From: Siphonodentalium dalli | Taxonomy: Eukaryota > Mollusca > Scaphopoda > Gadilida > Siphonodentaliidae | Length of the DNA stretch: 64,000 nt | Direction of reading: 5' to 3' | Assembly: GCA_032622095.1 (NCBI GenBank) | Contig: CP136062.1 | Coordinates: forward strand, 5,766,001 to 5,830,000 | Shown: piece after piece, positions 24,187 to 37,198 of the stretch | How positions within the stretch are numbered: position 1 is the first letter of the stretch | How the letters are laid out: each line of letters starts with the position of its first letter | Position numbers and translations under genes: made by a program | The notes under the pieces: model-generated | What the model was told of the DNA's origin: nothing | Seen by the model: only the letters and a program-made list of their open reading frames with translations | Database searches by the model: none

Positions 24187-25760
24187 TTAGCTCAACTTAC
24201 TTTGGAAATTTGAGCTATTGCCAAGGGTTGGCGTCCGTGCGTGTGTGCATCCGTCAACAATTTCCTTTGGTGCGGGCTTCATGTCGTATCTATGGTCTGA
24301 TCTTTATGAAATTTGTCATGAATGTTGGCATTGACATGTAGATGGGAACGAATCATTTTGGGGTCATTCGGCCAAAAAAACATGGCCGCTGGTGGCCATC
24401 TTGGATTTAAAAATTAAATCCATTGGCGCGGGCTACAGGCCGTACTGCTTGTGTGATCATCATACAATTTGTCATGAATGTTGACATTTACATGTAGATG
24501 GGAACGAGTCATTTTAGGATCATTCGGCCATCTTGGATTTTACTCTTTTTATCACTAAAACCTTTGACACATTCTACAGACCACATCTCTGATCCGATCA
24601 TCACCAAACTTCATATGGATCATATGGGGCGACCTCTAGATGGGAACGAGTCATTTGGCAAAAAAACATGGCCACCGTCAGCCATCTTGGATTTTACTCT
24701 TGGCATCACTAAATACTTTGGCGCGGGCTACAGGTCGTATCTTTGGTCTGGTCTTTATGAAATTTGTCATGAATGTTGACATGTAGATGGGAACGAGTCA
24801 TTTTAGGATCATTCGGCCAAAAAACATGGCGCTGGTGGCCATCTTGGATTTTACTCTTTGCATCACTAAATCCTTTGACACATCCTACAGACCACATCTC
24901 TGATCCGATCATCTCCAAACTTCATATGGATCATCGGTTTGACCTCTAGATGTGAACGACTCATTTTGGGGTCATTTGGCCGAAAAACATGGCCACCGTC
25001 AGCCATCTTGGATTTTACTCTTTGCATCACTAAATACTTTCGCGCGGGCTACAGGTCGTATCTTTGGTCGGATCTTTATGAAATTTGTCATGAATGTTGA
25101 CATTGAGATGTAGATGGGAACGAGTCATTTTGGGGTCATTCGGCCAAAAAACATGGCTGCTGGTGGCCATCTTGGATTTCCAATTTGAATCCATTGGCGC
25201 GGGCTACAGGCCGTACTGTTTGTCTGATCATCATAAAAAATTTCTGAATGTTGACATTTACATGTAGATGGGAACGAGTCATTTTAGGATCATTCGGCAA
25301 AAAACATGGCGGCCGGCCCTGCAGCCATATTGGATTTTACTCTTTGCATCACTAAATACTTTGACACACCCTACATACCACATCCCTGATCTGATCATCA
25401 CTAAACTTCATATGGATCATCAGGGTGACCTCTTGATGGGAACAAGTCATTTTAGGGTCATTCGGCAAAAATATATGGCCACCAATGGCCATTTTGGATT
25501 TTACTCTTTGTATGACTAAATATTTCTACAAAATCCATTAGCATGGGTTATACATGTAGACCAAACTGTTTCTTTGATCTGTATGAAATTTGTCATGGAT
25601 GTTGACATTGACATGTAGATGACTTTTAGAATTTATTCTTTGCATCACTAAATCCTTTGGCACACCCTACATACCACATCCCTCCATTTACTGTCAACCA
25701 TTAAATTATTCCTACCTACTAGTAAGTTGAGCTACAGTGTCATTGGCACTTTCATTTTTA
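24187..25760 (+). repeat. Tandem array of ~155/164-bp units, left array of A
   Basis: Opens 'ttagctcaacttactttg', contains about eight units with GATGGGAACGAGTCATTTTG and CATGGCC...GGCCATCTTGG, and closes 'agttgagctacagtgtcatt' followed by a hairpin. It differs in sequence subtype from the right array of A ('catcactaaatactttggcg'), so two subfamilies of the same element are present. In B this array additionally holds a MITE-1. Confidence 0.78.
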
Positions 25761-25972
25761 GTTCTATTTAGTATACTGTATATGTATATGTACATGTAAA
25801 TAGTAACATTGGGGCAATTCCATGTGACTGACATAACATTCAAAGAACTTTTTCCAGATTCAATGTTACCGGTATGTTGTGAGCTACAAATCTTCATGTA
25901 ACTATAAAATCTTACTGCTACATGTACATGTATGTGTGCACTCAAATATTGTATTGTTCCGAATTTGGCATA

Positions 25973-26316
25973 CCGCTATTCTCAAAGTAATTGACCAGAA
26001 AAACGGGGTGATACCCCGGTCATGACCGCGGTGATACCGGTAATAAACGGTAGCGGTATCAAGACGGTCATGGCGGTGGAGTTACAGTATTGGGCGATAA
26101 TGACACCGCGGTCTTTTAGCGGGCACTGCATTAATTTTGTTGAATACCGCAGTGATTTTCATGGAACTCTTTGAGGGGAGGTATTTACTCACACATACTT
26201 GTTCGCGTTAACAAGCGGTATCAGTACCGCGGCATTGGAGGATACCGTGGTATAGTACCGCCATATTAACGGGGTGACACCACGTTATTGGTGGTCAATT
26301 ACTTTAAGTATAGCGG
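25973..26316. mobile_element. MITE-2, 344 bp
   Basis: TA at 25,971-25,972 and 26,317-26,318. Copy B has the empty site 'atttggcatatgttatgatt' at about 49,131-49,150, which equals A after removal of the element and one TA. Direct evidence of a TA duplication and of movement after the A/B split. Confidence 0.93.
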
Positions 26317-27889
26317 TATGTTATGATTGTTATCGTGACTGACATTACACAAACCTATCGAAGATACATGGTACTACATGTAGTAACTTGATTTCAAATT
26401 TAATTTATAGATGTGAATATACATGTATATGCATTGCTGATTTGTCTTACATTACATACATGTACATGTACGTTACACTTATTAACTCTCTTCAAATTAG
26501 CATTTCAGTTAAACATAAAAAATTTGTACATAACGGTTTAGTTAATCTGACTCAAGTACAATTATTTCTACTGTGGATGGATGCATATCATTGCAACTTG
26601 CAAGGGCGAAAACAACATCGCGTGATGTGGACACGCCCTGCATGGACTATTTTCGCTATGCAGAGCGCAATAATTCTTTTGAAATTTTGTTTGTTTGGAA
26701 AATTTGTGCAAGACAATACCGTAGGATGTACTAGTACATGTAATCATCACAATACAAGTACTGGTGTAATGGTGGTATTGTGGGTAAAATTCTCACGAAA
26801 CGTGAGTGACATCAATTTCATGCCAAGTAATATACATGTTTTAACCAAATGTATGAAAATTTGAATAACAAATCACACACTTAAGCATAAACCAAGTTCG
26901 ATCTTTTATTCAATCTTAATGTAAACATGTATTTCCACTCTGTTGTTCAATATTTCTGCAACTGGATAAAAAATGAAAAAATAAAAATTCCCTAGCCACC
27001 CCCGGGACACCCACTCCCTAAATAGTTTATTGCGCGAGATTTTAATAGAACAGTGCATAATGAAGATAACGATACTATTTGAATTTATCATACACATGTA
27101 AGTGTCATTAATCAAGAAATGTGTCAACATACATGTAATCACATTTCTAGGGATAGGCAAAGTGCCAAAGTTTTTATTAACATTCATTTTCATATTATAT
27201 AGTCACATGATCTAGTCACATAATCACATTTGAGTATTCTACAGACTACATGGAACAACACATTTCAGATTATTTGATATTATTTTTTATATTTGCTAGG
27301 TGATATATTGCTTGAACCAAATTGTTTATCAAAACATGTGGAAATACAACTGTTCATCCCAGTTTGAAGAATAATGCTAAAAGCCTAATACCAAACATAA
27401 CCATGATATACATGCATGAAACCTTCTTGGGTTTCATGCATGTATCAGGGACAGGGATGTGGCATATCAGAAACAGGGATGTGGCTAGATGGTCTCCGTT
27501 GGGGGGGGGTATCCACCTTGGGGAAATTCCAACTGCACCCCCCCCCCCCTTGAAATCTGAATCAGACCAAACACAAGTTTTCCATAATTTCATTTGCAGC
27601 CCCCCCCCTTGCACCTCGGTGCTCAGGCCTAATATCCTATATACATGTATTCATAAAGCATGGTTCTACCGGTATATTCCCGGTATGAGAACATTAAGAT
27701 ATTTTAACCAAAATTGCATAAATCCTAACATCTAGTGGTCTAACTCCAGACAAATGCACACGGCTACGGGGCCAGTACGGGCAAGAGACCAGGACAAGCC
27801 GGCTGACCATGGTTGTTCGGCTCAGTGTGAGAAAATTTTGAAAACTATACAAGAAAATCACAAATCCAAGCATCTAGACTTGCCTCAAC

Positions 27890-28970
27890 TGAAGCTTTCC
27901 TAGTGTTGGAAATTTCAAACCTCATGCTCCCCCTCAGGTTGGAAAATTCTCCAACCGATGACCATTTCAGTCCACAAGTTGGACCATACCCTGCTTGACA
28001 AAACAAGTGTCCACCTAACCGCGGTGCAGTTAGCGTTGCCACCGTGGCTGAAATGCAACTACACCGTGGCTCCACCGGCTAACTACAGTTGGGCCGCGGT
28101 GTACTTGCTGTTCGGCCATGTTGTAATTGCCGCGGTGTACGTTCATTAAACTGAAAAAAGACGATACAAACCAGAAATCTAACCACGGTGTACATGCCGT
28201 TCGGCTGCGGTGTAGTTGCCTTTCGGCCGCAGTGTACTTGCTCTTGGGCCACGGTGTACTTGCCGTTCGGCCGCGGTGCTCAACTGCAGTTACAAACTCT
28301 GACACCGCGGCCGAACGGCAAATACACCGCGGTGCCAATGGACACTTGTTTTGTCCAGCGGGGTATGTACACTGTAGTAAAATTGTTGATTATTTTCTTA
28401 AACTAATTGGCAATTTCGCATTGGCCACAGGGGAGGGACAATGACACACCGGTCCGACCATGGTTCGGCCCGGTGTGGACAAATTTTGAAATCTGAACAA
28501 GAAAATCGCAAAATCCTTAAGCATCTAGACTATCCTCAAGCCTTCCTATAGAGTTGGAAATTTCAAACCTGACACACCCACTTAGGTTGGAAAATTTCCA
28601 ACTGATGGCAATTCCAATGACAATGTTAACCAAATGTATGACAATATTGTTTTCTTAAATTAACTAGCAGATTTTGACTGGCCAAAGAGGAGGGACAGGG
28701 ACCCGGACACAAGCTTTCCAAGTGTTGGAAATTTCCAACCTATCACCCTCATAAGGTTGGAAAATTTCCAACTGATGACCATATCAGTCCAAAATTTTGA
28801 CCAAAAATTGGAAAATATGCAAATATTGGTCCAAAAACAATTACTTCCCCCCCCCATTATATAGTTTGAAAATAAAACTACAAGAACATTTTCAACATAT
28901 TGTTGGTGTGAAATTTCCAACTAATGTTTTGGCAGGTATGAAATTTCCAACTGTTGAAAATTTTGACCAA
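27890..28970 (+). repeat. Tandem array with GTTGGAAATTTCCAAC palindromes, copy A
   Basis: Several units, each with two palindromes separated by about 15-20 bp (for example GTTGGAAATTTCCAACC ... AGGTTGGAAAATTTCCAAC), then 'tgatgaccatttcagtcc'. Upstream of some units is a near-palindrome 'ccgaccatggttcggcccgg'. A MITE-1 interrupts the array at 27,989. The array falls in the 3.2-kb part absent from copy C. Confidence 0.62.
27989..28363. mobile_element. MITE-1, 375 bp
   Basis: TA at 27,987-27,988 and 28,364-28,365. Copy B reads straight through: 'ttggaccatatgtacactgt' near 50,780. Removing the element and one TA from A gives that sequence exactly, which fixes the target duplication as TA and the timing as after the A/B split. 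Confidence 0.93.
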
Positions 28971-31900
28971 AGTTGGGGGGTAAGACACCACTCCCTCCCC
29001 ACCCCCCCCCCCCACCTGTCACCACGTCTCTGCTCAGAAACCATAACTGAGGAAACATGTTATAGCGTGTAATGGCAGGCTGGTAGCCACTGCCTGAAGT
29101 AATAGGCTTCGTAATAATTGGGAATAACATATGGATGGATAGCCCATCAATCTCACTTCTTTTTTGCTCACGATATCAGTGACGATAAAATCTTTGTTTT
29201 GTGATTAACATTACAAGCTGATCCACATTGACTTGGAAAACAATTTGAAATTGTTCAAGCTGGCCCGGCTGGCCTTCAATTTATATGTTAAGATTTTTAT
29301 GTTTTACGTTGTCAAAAGTCTATTTTATTCCATTATTTATTACCGGTATATCTTTATTTCCATGTCACATATGATCAAGTGTGCTTTCATATTATTTCTT
29401 ATTTTCAGCTGAGTTCTGCATAGTTATTCTTATTTTGTTGTATCAGTAGATGGAATCCTGATTAAATTTTATTTTTCCAATAGCGCAGTTTCTTGTTCTA
29501 TCAAGTTGAATTTGGGTTATTGTTGGCATTGTGCCACTGATCCAACTTCTGATAACCTCTATATATATAGTACAGCATTTCTAGTAACTATACATTGTAT
29601 ATGACCTGTTTCTGTTCAAAACACATCAAAATAAGACTCAATAACAGAAATGGAAAATAAATTTGGTACATGGAAAAAACTGCTTTTCGGACCTGAGAGA
29701 CACCCACCCACCCTATCATACCAACCTGGAATTTTTTTCGAACCCCCCCCCCACCCTAATTTGTTCACAACGTTAGCGGAAACATACTATCTGATATCCT
29801 GATATCTACATGTACATTGTAGGTTACATAGAGAATAATCACTCGATTGAACTGGTTACGTGAAATAATTCATGAGAGGCAACACAGTTGTTGAACATTA
29901 TGGACCCACGTATGTGTGTTACTGGTCGTGTGTTACACTCCTGCGATCCGGTAAACTTTTGACACTTCAGGTATTTTACTGATTGTGCGATCATTACCCG
30001 TACTTATGGTAGAATCTGTTGTTTACACACTTTTTCTGCCACGGTTTGTACTGGGGCTAATATTTATTTATAATGGCCAACATCAAGTTACTAGTAGAGG
30101 CAGGGATGTTGTACAAGCATGATTGTCTTGATTGAATTGTTCATGTCATCAGTTAAATCAAGTGATCTATTCTGTTTAGGCCAAAGAAAAAAGATTGTAT
30201 GTTTCCGGTAACGGCGCGAAAAAATTAGGGTAGGTACAGGGGGGGGGTGAAAAAAATAATTTTGGCACGTATGCCGGGGTGGGTGGGTGGTCAAAGCCAC
30301 CAACAAGCAATTTTTTCCGCAACTAAAACAAAAATTTCCTGCTTGTTTTTTAGTGTTTTGGCAATGAGTTGGGCTTCAAAACCACTTTGAATGCGAGAAA
30401 TAATGTAATTCTAACTGGTAAACTGACTGCAGGCAGTTATCGTGTTTTATTTTGTTGCAAATTTTGAAATCCAAGATGGCCGCTGGCAGCCATGTTTTTT
30501 TGGTCGAAAGACCTAAAAATGACTCATTCCTATTTACATGTCCATGTTAACATCCGTGATAAATAGTATGCACAGAAATTCATATACAGCTGTTTACAGT
30601 GAATTGCCCCCGCAAATCTCTGTTTTAGTGTTAAAAGGGGGATGGGTGTAAAAAAATGGTCGGAAAAAACTGCCGAAAACGGAAACAAATTTGGCGGTGG
30701 GGTGGGTGGGTACAAAAAATGATTGAAAGGGAAAAAATGCCATACGTGCCTGAATTTTTTTTCCGACCCCATGTGTTTTGCACACTAAAAAGGTCATCAA
30801 TATTTATGAGCATTAGTGGTAAAAACAGTAAATTTTAGAAAATTTTGACTTTTTCTCAAAATATCAATACAAAGTTTAGGGTCGGCGGGTTATTTTTAGG
30901 GTCGGTCGATGTACGGAAACATAGTTTCTTTTTACTTTGGCCTTATTACTGTATACAACCGTTAGTAAGCCCATCCTCGAGGATAAACCCAGTCTCCTCG
31001 TACCGGTAGATAAGCCCAGTTTAGCCCACACCCCCATTGTTGAGCATTTGGAAGGTGAATACAATCATGTCTTTCTATCCTGTAGAATACAGGTACCCTG
31101 TAGGAGAAGATACATGTACTCAAGCACATCTGTGCTTTTTTTTTATCCCAAATGTATAGAAGCTGAACTGTCTTGTCACTGTTTCTGGCCATTATCATGT
31201 GATTTTATCTTGTTATTGATATAAATAAGACACATTATCTTTTTCAGTACCAAAATATGGTAATGATATAAAACATGATGGTATGTCAGCACCTGAAGGC
31301 TATTACTCAATGTTTGCAAAGGGGAGGGGGCCTTGTGAGTAAGCCCAGTACCTACTTTATGAGTAAATACATGTACATGCACAAGCTCGCCCCCCCCAGG
31401 CTCACTGATTGGTGTACATGTATACAGTATGTACAGTACATGTATACAGTACTAGTATGTACATGTACCCGTACCAAGGATTAGGGGTATATATAGTGAT
31501 ACATGTACATGTACCTCAGTCTGTCTTTCCTTTCGGTGTGTCATTCTGTCTATCCATAACTAAAATTTCACAACACAGCTCAAAACTGGGAATTCCAATT
31601 TCGGTTTTGTTCACACTTTTTCCCAGAGTTATGGCCCTTTACTGGACTTTGTGTAGCGTCCATAACAAACATGCTCTATATCCATGTAACTGGATTCGCA
31701 TCGCAATTTGTGATGCGTTTTCCAATTTCTGCAAAGCAATTTACAATGAAAAAAGATGTATTGGTAGGGAATGCTATACAAAATCTACTCTGACCTCTGG
31801 CTGTGGATGTCTTTATTATTGGATTTTGTTGTCTTATGTCGCAGTGATATCACAGGTTGGGGGGAAATGTTTTGTCCATTAATTATACCCCCTGCAACGC

Positions 31901-32139
31901 GGTTGTGGAGAAGGGGGTTTATACTCCAATCAGCTTGTCTGTGGACATAAATTTGTCTGGAGTTTTTCTCAGATGTTTTCTGATCATTTTCCGTGGAAGT
32001 TGGCACAGACATCAACAACATGAGGACCTGCGATTATGACATCTGTCAGACTTTTTATGGTGGCGTTACATCCCCATTTTTCGAATTAGAAAATCTTTAC
32101 AAAATGTATAATTTTGTCCGAGCTTTTATTCCTACATTT

Positions 32140-33943
32140 TTAGCTCAACTTTACTTTGTAAAGTTTGAGCTATTTGCCATGGCTTGGTATCCGTCATCCG
32201 TGTGTGTGTGCGTGACTCGTCAACAATTTCCTTTAGCACTGGCTACAGGTCGTACCTTTGGTCGGATCATTATGAAATTTGTCATGCCTGTTGACATTGA
32301 CATGTAGATGGGAACGAGTCATTTTGGGGTCATTCGGAAAAAAACATGGCCGCAAGCGGCCATCTTGAATTTAAAATTTCAATCCATTAGCACAGGCTAC
32401 AAGTCGTACTGTTCGTCTGATCATCATGAAATTTGTCATCGATGTTGTAACTGGAGATGGGAACGAGTCATTTTGGGGTCGTTCGGCCAAAAAATATGGC
32501 CGCCAGCAGCCATCTTGGATTTTACTCTTTGCATGACTAAATCCTTCTGCATGGGCTACAGGTCGTAGCTTTGGTCGGATCTTCATGAAATTTGTCATCA
32601 ATGTTAATATTGACATGTAGATGGGAACAAGCCATTTTGGGGTCATTGTGCCAAAAAACAAGGCCGCCAGCGGCCATCTTGAATTTCAAATTTCAATCCA
32701 TTAGCACGGGCTACAGGTAGTACTGTTTGTCTGATCATCATGAAATTTATCATCGATGTTAATATTGACATGTAGATGGGAACGAGTCATTTTGGGGTCG
32801 TTCGGCCAAAAAACATGGCCGCCAGCAGCCATCTTGGATTTTACTCTGCATGACTAAATCCTTTGGCATGGGCTACAGGTCGTAGTACCTTTGGTTGGAT
32901 CATTATGAGATTTGTCATGGCTGTTGACATTGACATCTAGATGAGAACGAGTAATTTTTGTGTCATTCGGCAAAAAAACATGGCCGCCAGCAGCCATCTT
33001 GAATTTCAAATTTCAATCCATTAGCACGGGCTACAGGTCGTACTGTTCGTCTGATCATCATGATATTTGTCATCGATGTTAACAATGACATGTAGATGGG
33101 AACGAGTCATTTTGGGGTCATTGGGCCAAAAAACATGGCCGGCAGCAGCCATCTTGGATTTTACTCTTTGCATGAATAAATCCTTGGGCACGGGCTACAG
33201 GTCCTACCTTTGGTCGGATCATTATGAAATATGTCACAGCTGTTGACATTAATAAGTAGATGGGAACGAGTCATTTTGGGGCCATTCCGCAAGAAAACAT
33301 GGCCGCCAGTGGCCATCTTGGATTTAAAAATTTAATCCATTGGCACGGGCTACAGGTCATACTGTTCTTCTGATCATCATGAAATTTGTCGTGGGTGTTA
33401 ATATTGACATGTAGATGGGAACGAGTCATTTTGGGGTCTTTCGGCCAAAAAACATGTCCGCCAGTAGCCAAGTTGGATTTTACTCTTTGCATGACTAAAT
33501 ACTTTGGCACGGGCTACAGGTCGTAGCTTTGGTCGGATCATCATGAAATTAGTCATGGATGTTAACAATGACATGTAGATGGGAACGAGTCATTTTGCGG
33601 TCATTCAGCCAAAAAACATGGCCGCCAGCAGCCATCTTGGAATTTACTCTTTACATGACTAAATTCTTTGACACAGGCTACAGGTCATATGATCTTTTGT
33701 CGGATCATCATGAAATTTGTGATGGATGTCAATGACATGTAGATGGGAATTTAAGTCATTTTGTGGTCATTTGGCAAAAAAACATGGCTGCCAGCGGCCA
33801 TCTTGGATTTCACTCTTTGCATAACTAGGCCTTTCAACTTTCCACATTCCTAATCACTCCATTGACATTATGACATAACACATGAAATTATTCCCTTTCC
33901 AAGTTGAGCTGCAGGGTCATTGTCACTTTTATTATATTTAGCC
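32140..33943 (+). repeat. Tandem array of alternating 155- and 164-bp units, right array of A
   Basis: GATGGGAACGAG-type landmarks at 32,307, 32,456, 32,620, 32,775, 32,940, 33,095, 33,259, 33,414, 33,578 and 33,742 give spacings of 149, 164, 155, 165, 155, 164, 155, 164 and 164. Two unit types alternate: one with 'atttcaatccattagcacgg', one with 'ttttactctttgcatgacta'. The element opens 'tagctcaactttactttgta' and ends 'aagttgagctgcagggtcat'. Probable pearl/Helentron-type non-autonomous element, by structure only. Confidence 0.8.
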
Positions 33944-36206
33944 ATAGCATAGTATGATAAAGATAGTGACCACTCGTCGTCTGTCTGTGTGTCCATGGAC
34001 ATTTATGCATGGTGCGATAACTCAAACATTTTCTATCTGATCGGAATTTTACATATGAATGTCTGAGCCCAAAAGACAGATCAAGTTCGAATATGGGTTT
34101 GATGCGACTATTTTTAACTGAGTTATGGCCCTTTTTCTAAAAAATATTCACTCTATATTAAAAAACAAAACAAAATTTCTTAGATTGAATTCCTTGCTCA
34201 ATTTATCCAAAAAAAACCCCACAAAAATAATCAATAAATAAATAAATAAAAAAAAAAATATATTTTGTTTAAATAATTAAACAATTTTTTTTTCCAAAGT
34301 TACCAAAATTTTAAAAACTAACACCATTATAACTCTGCCAAGGGTACCCGAGTCAGCACATCAAATTTTGTTTAAATCGGAACAAAATACATGTATTGTG
34401 TTGTGTACTGGTAAATTTGTTTTGAGCGACATTAAACCCAAATCACCAATTCCATCCCATGCCTTTGGACTACTGTAGCCATTAATACATAATGGCTATA
34501 TTATTTTCTGATGTCTCTTATGCCAATGTGTAGATAAAGAAAGTTATTGTATCTAATTTAAAAACAGTTTCAACAATTCACATCACATGTAGACTAGATC
34601 ATCACTCTACAGATGGTCTGATGTTATTATACAAAAAATGTAAATGTTATTTGTTTAATAGTGATACCAGTCTTCAGCATAAACTATGCCTGTGATTTGT
34701 TGACCGCTTTGGTGTATAAATAATTCATACCATATTACCAATGGGTCAGCAGTGAGGTATCTTATCTTGATGGCGGTTGTTGGTAGAATATGATACATTG
34801 TAAACTTAAATTGGAATCTCTTGACCAAGTATTCCATGGTCACCTTTTCACATTTAACCCAAGGCTGGGGTGGTGCAGCGCATTACAGATCCTGTTCCAG
34901 TGCATTCTCTTACATAAGGTACATGTAAATGTGATTGACCCATAAATTCCTATAAGTTGTGTTATGTACATGTTTGGTCTATAATAGTACATAACAGTAT
35001 ACTCTATAAATCAACATCAACACTCTCATTTATGTTTCCGATCATAGTAATTTACTATCGCCAAGGAATAGGTTAACATCTGCCAATCATGATCGGCCTC
35101 TCATTTGCTCAATAGGTTTTATGATTGGGGTTAGGGTTTTGTACCTGCAATGGGAATCTGTTATTTTATTATTTTAACTAAATGTTTCCTGATACAATGT
35201 ATGTGAACCATCTTATTGTTTTAAAAAGGGGGGTATCCTTAGTCCCATTGGGACAGTCACACCTCTAATGTTTACAAGAGTTACGGCCCTTGTTTGAGTT
35301 AGAAATTTGTGTCCGAAAGAATATTTAAGCTTGTAACTCGGGGTGTTAATTATAGGGTGTTCTTGTATGTTGAGCATAGTTTGGTGGTGGAAAGGATCCC
35401 CACATACCAGTTTCATATTTGCCAGTTACAACCATTCTTTGACTTGGAAATTTGTGATTGAGGATTCAGAGGGTTCGGAGGTATATAGTGGAGACCTTCG
35501 TTTGACCCCGTCCTTCACAGTGCAAGTTTTGTCGGCACTCTTTTCGGAGTTATGGCCCTTTGCCAGAGTTATGACCTTGTGTTAGACTGAGAGAAGTGCC
35601 CCATTATTACTTTATTTTCGCTCTAAATATAGGCAACATTGAGCGTTCCCTGTCTTATATTCCACTATAGTACAAGAAATATCAATCATGCCACCATTAT
35701 ACTGAACAAATGACAGAAATATTTTGATACATGTGTAGCATGCCTTTAAATCCGACAAGAGTACATGTACATGTAAATCATTATTCATGATTTTCATTAA
35801 CTCATTTTCAACACTTCTGACTTGCTGTAGAAATTCTAAAGCATTTGCCTAAAGTGATATCTTATCAGTTGTATGTATTTCAATTACTGCTACTGCAAAT
35901 GAGAATTATGAATATTGAATTGCAATTTGATTTCATTCCTGGCGGTAGTTTACCTTTTATTGTGAAAATATGACAGAATATATAACAACACTAGTCATTA
36001 TAGTCTACACACTGCAAGGTGAGTGAAATTATGAATTATTGACAAATTTGAAAATCATGTATTTCTATCAACTGGCGACTGAAATACCAGTATGAGTTTG
36101 TGCTATAAATTAGTACACAAGCACTTGGAACATGAAATCGTGTGGGACTGGTTGAATTGACCTGTGATATGATGGATCACATCCATCCTCAAGCTACTTT
36201 TGCCAT

Positions 36207-36440
36207 TTAACCCTTTCATACTGGTACAGCATTAAAGATAATGTGCCTGTGCACACTCGTATACATGTATAAATATATGCATGTCTCTCATGGTGAGCCT
36301 CGCATATAAAAGTTCACTGGTTTACAGTGTTAAGGCAAATGTTGTTAGGCCAATGTCTTTTCTTATATACGCGAGGCTCCCAATGGGAGACTCCTATATA
36401 TATAAGTGTGCATTGGACCAAGTTTTTTGCAAAATTTCAT
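36207..36440 (+). mobile_element. Decayed piggyBac-like MITE, copy A
   Basis: Begins TTAACCCTTTCATACTGG. It contains two diverged hairpin arms: 'catggtgagcctcgcatata' and 'cttatatacgcgaggctccc' with 'gggagactcctatatata'. Right end not found. Orthologous to 4,950-5,178 (inverted) and 59,779-60,010. Confidence 0.5.
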
Positions 36441-36974
36441 TGAGCTCTAGTCATGATAAGGTTAATGGCATTTTTCTGATGTGCAGGGGTAGACATGCTT
36501 GAGACCCCGTCACAGTTTAATTCACACCAGTTTCTCAGCTTCTGTTATTTTACGGAGTTCGAACTCATAGTCCTGATAGATGTACATGTACTTGTAGATG
36601 GTGATTTATGAGCTGAGTTTAGAACCACATAATTGGTGGGAGGGGTTCTGGTTCTGACCCCCCCCCCTAACTTTGGTTTTCAGTGGAAAATCTGTTGTAA
36701 GTAGACCAACAAATGGCCACATTTAGAATATTTCTAACTTTATGAACTTGAGGTACCAGTTACAAAATGATTCAATCATGTGAGATTGAAGCCACAGGAA
36801 CATCCATGTTGGTCGGTTGATAAAGGTTTATCGTCATTTCAGCCGCTATGCCATGTCACAACATCAGTTTTACTGGTTGAATGACCACATGAATAGTTAA
36901 TCGGCCCACCCCACCAAACGGGCACCCATTTTGTTCAGCTTTGGTTCGTTAATTAAGCTAGCTTATGTTCATAT

Positions 36975-37053
36975 TACGACCCTTGGATTTTGAATTTTGG
37001 ATAGCACGAATGTAGGATAAAGGATCGGTGGGCCTAAAGCATTATTGTCGTAA
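36975..37053 (+). repeat. Short element E, copy 2
   Basis: 79 bp from 'ttacgacccttggatttt' to 'cattattgtcgtaa', with 7-bp inverted ends TTACGAC. It lies directly at the right edge of module A. Copies at 21,835 and 40,796. Confidence 0.6.
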
Positions 37054-37198
37054 AACATTAAAACTATAGATATATTACTGTAGTCTATAGGCAGTAATAA
37101 TATATAATGATTATATGTTAAATGATATTTATATATGTATTTTATCTTGGATTACGCTAGAATATGGTCATAACCAATAAATAATTTGAATTTGAATA

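Larger units (their letters stand above)
21785..36976 (+). repeat. Module copy A
   Basis: Direct duplicate of 42,476-60,549 and, over its right 11 kb, inverted duplicate of 4,403-12,222. Private insertions relative to B: MITE-2 at 22,391 and 25,973, MITE-1 at 27,989. It lacks four insertions found in B. From about 30,422 to 30,770 A and B carry unrelated sequence at the same place; A has a fragment of the tandem-array element there. The right edge falls exactly at GTTCATATTA, as in B and C. No gene recognised; the frames inside are repeat-derived. Confidence 0.9.

Noticed and set aside
26388-26864. 158-codon frame in A with a 94-codon counterpart in B (49,389-49,673)
   Set aside because: The in-frame length differences are TACATG-type hexamer changes, which keep phase by chance; the upstream part is out of phase between copies and no protein family is recognised.
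32140-33943. Regularly spaced repeats resembling a CRISPR array
   Set aside because: Units are 155/164 bp and similar along their whole length with no unique spacers; the context is animal repeat DNA with no cas genes.
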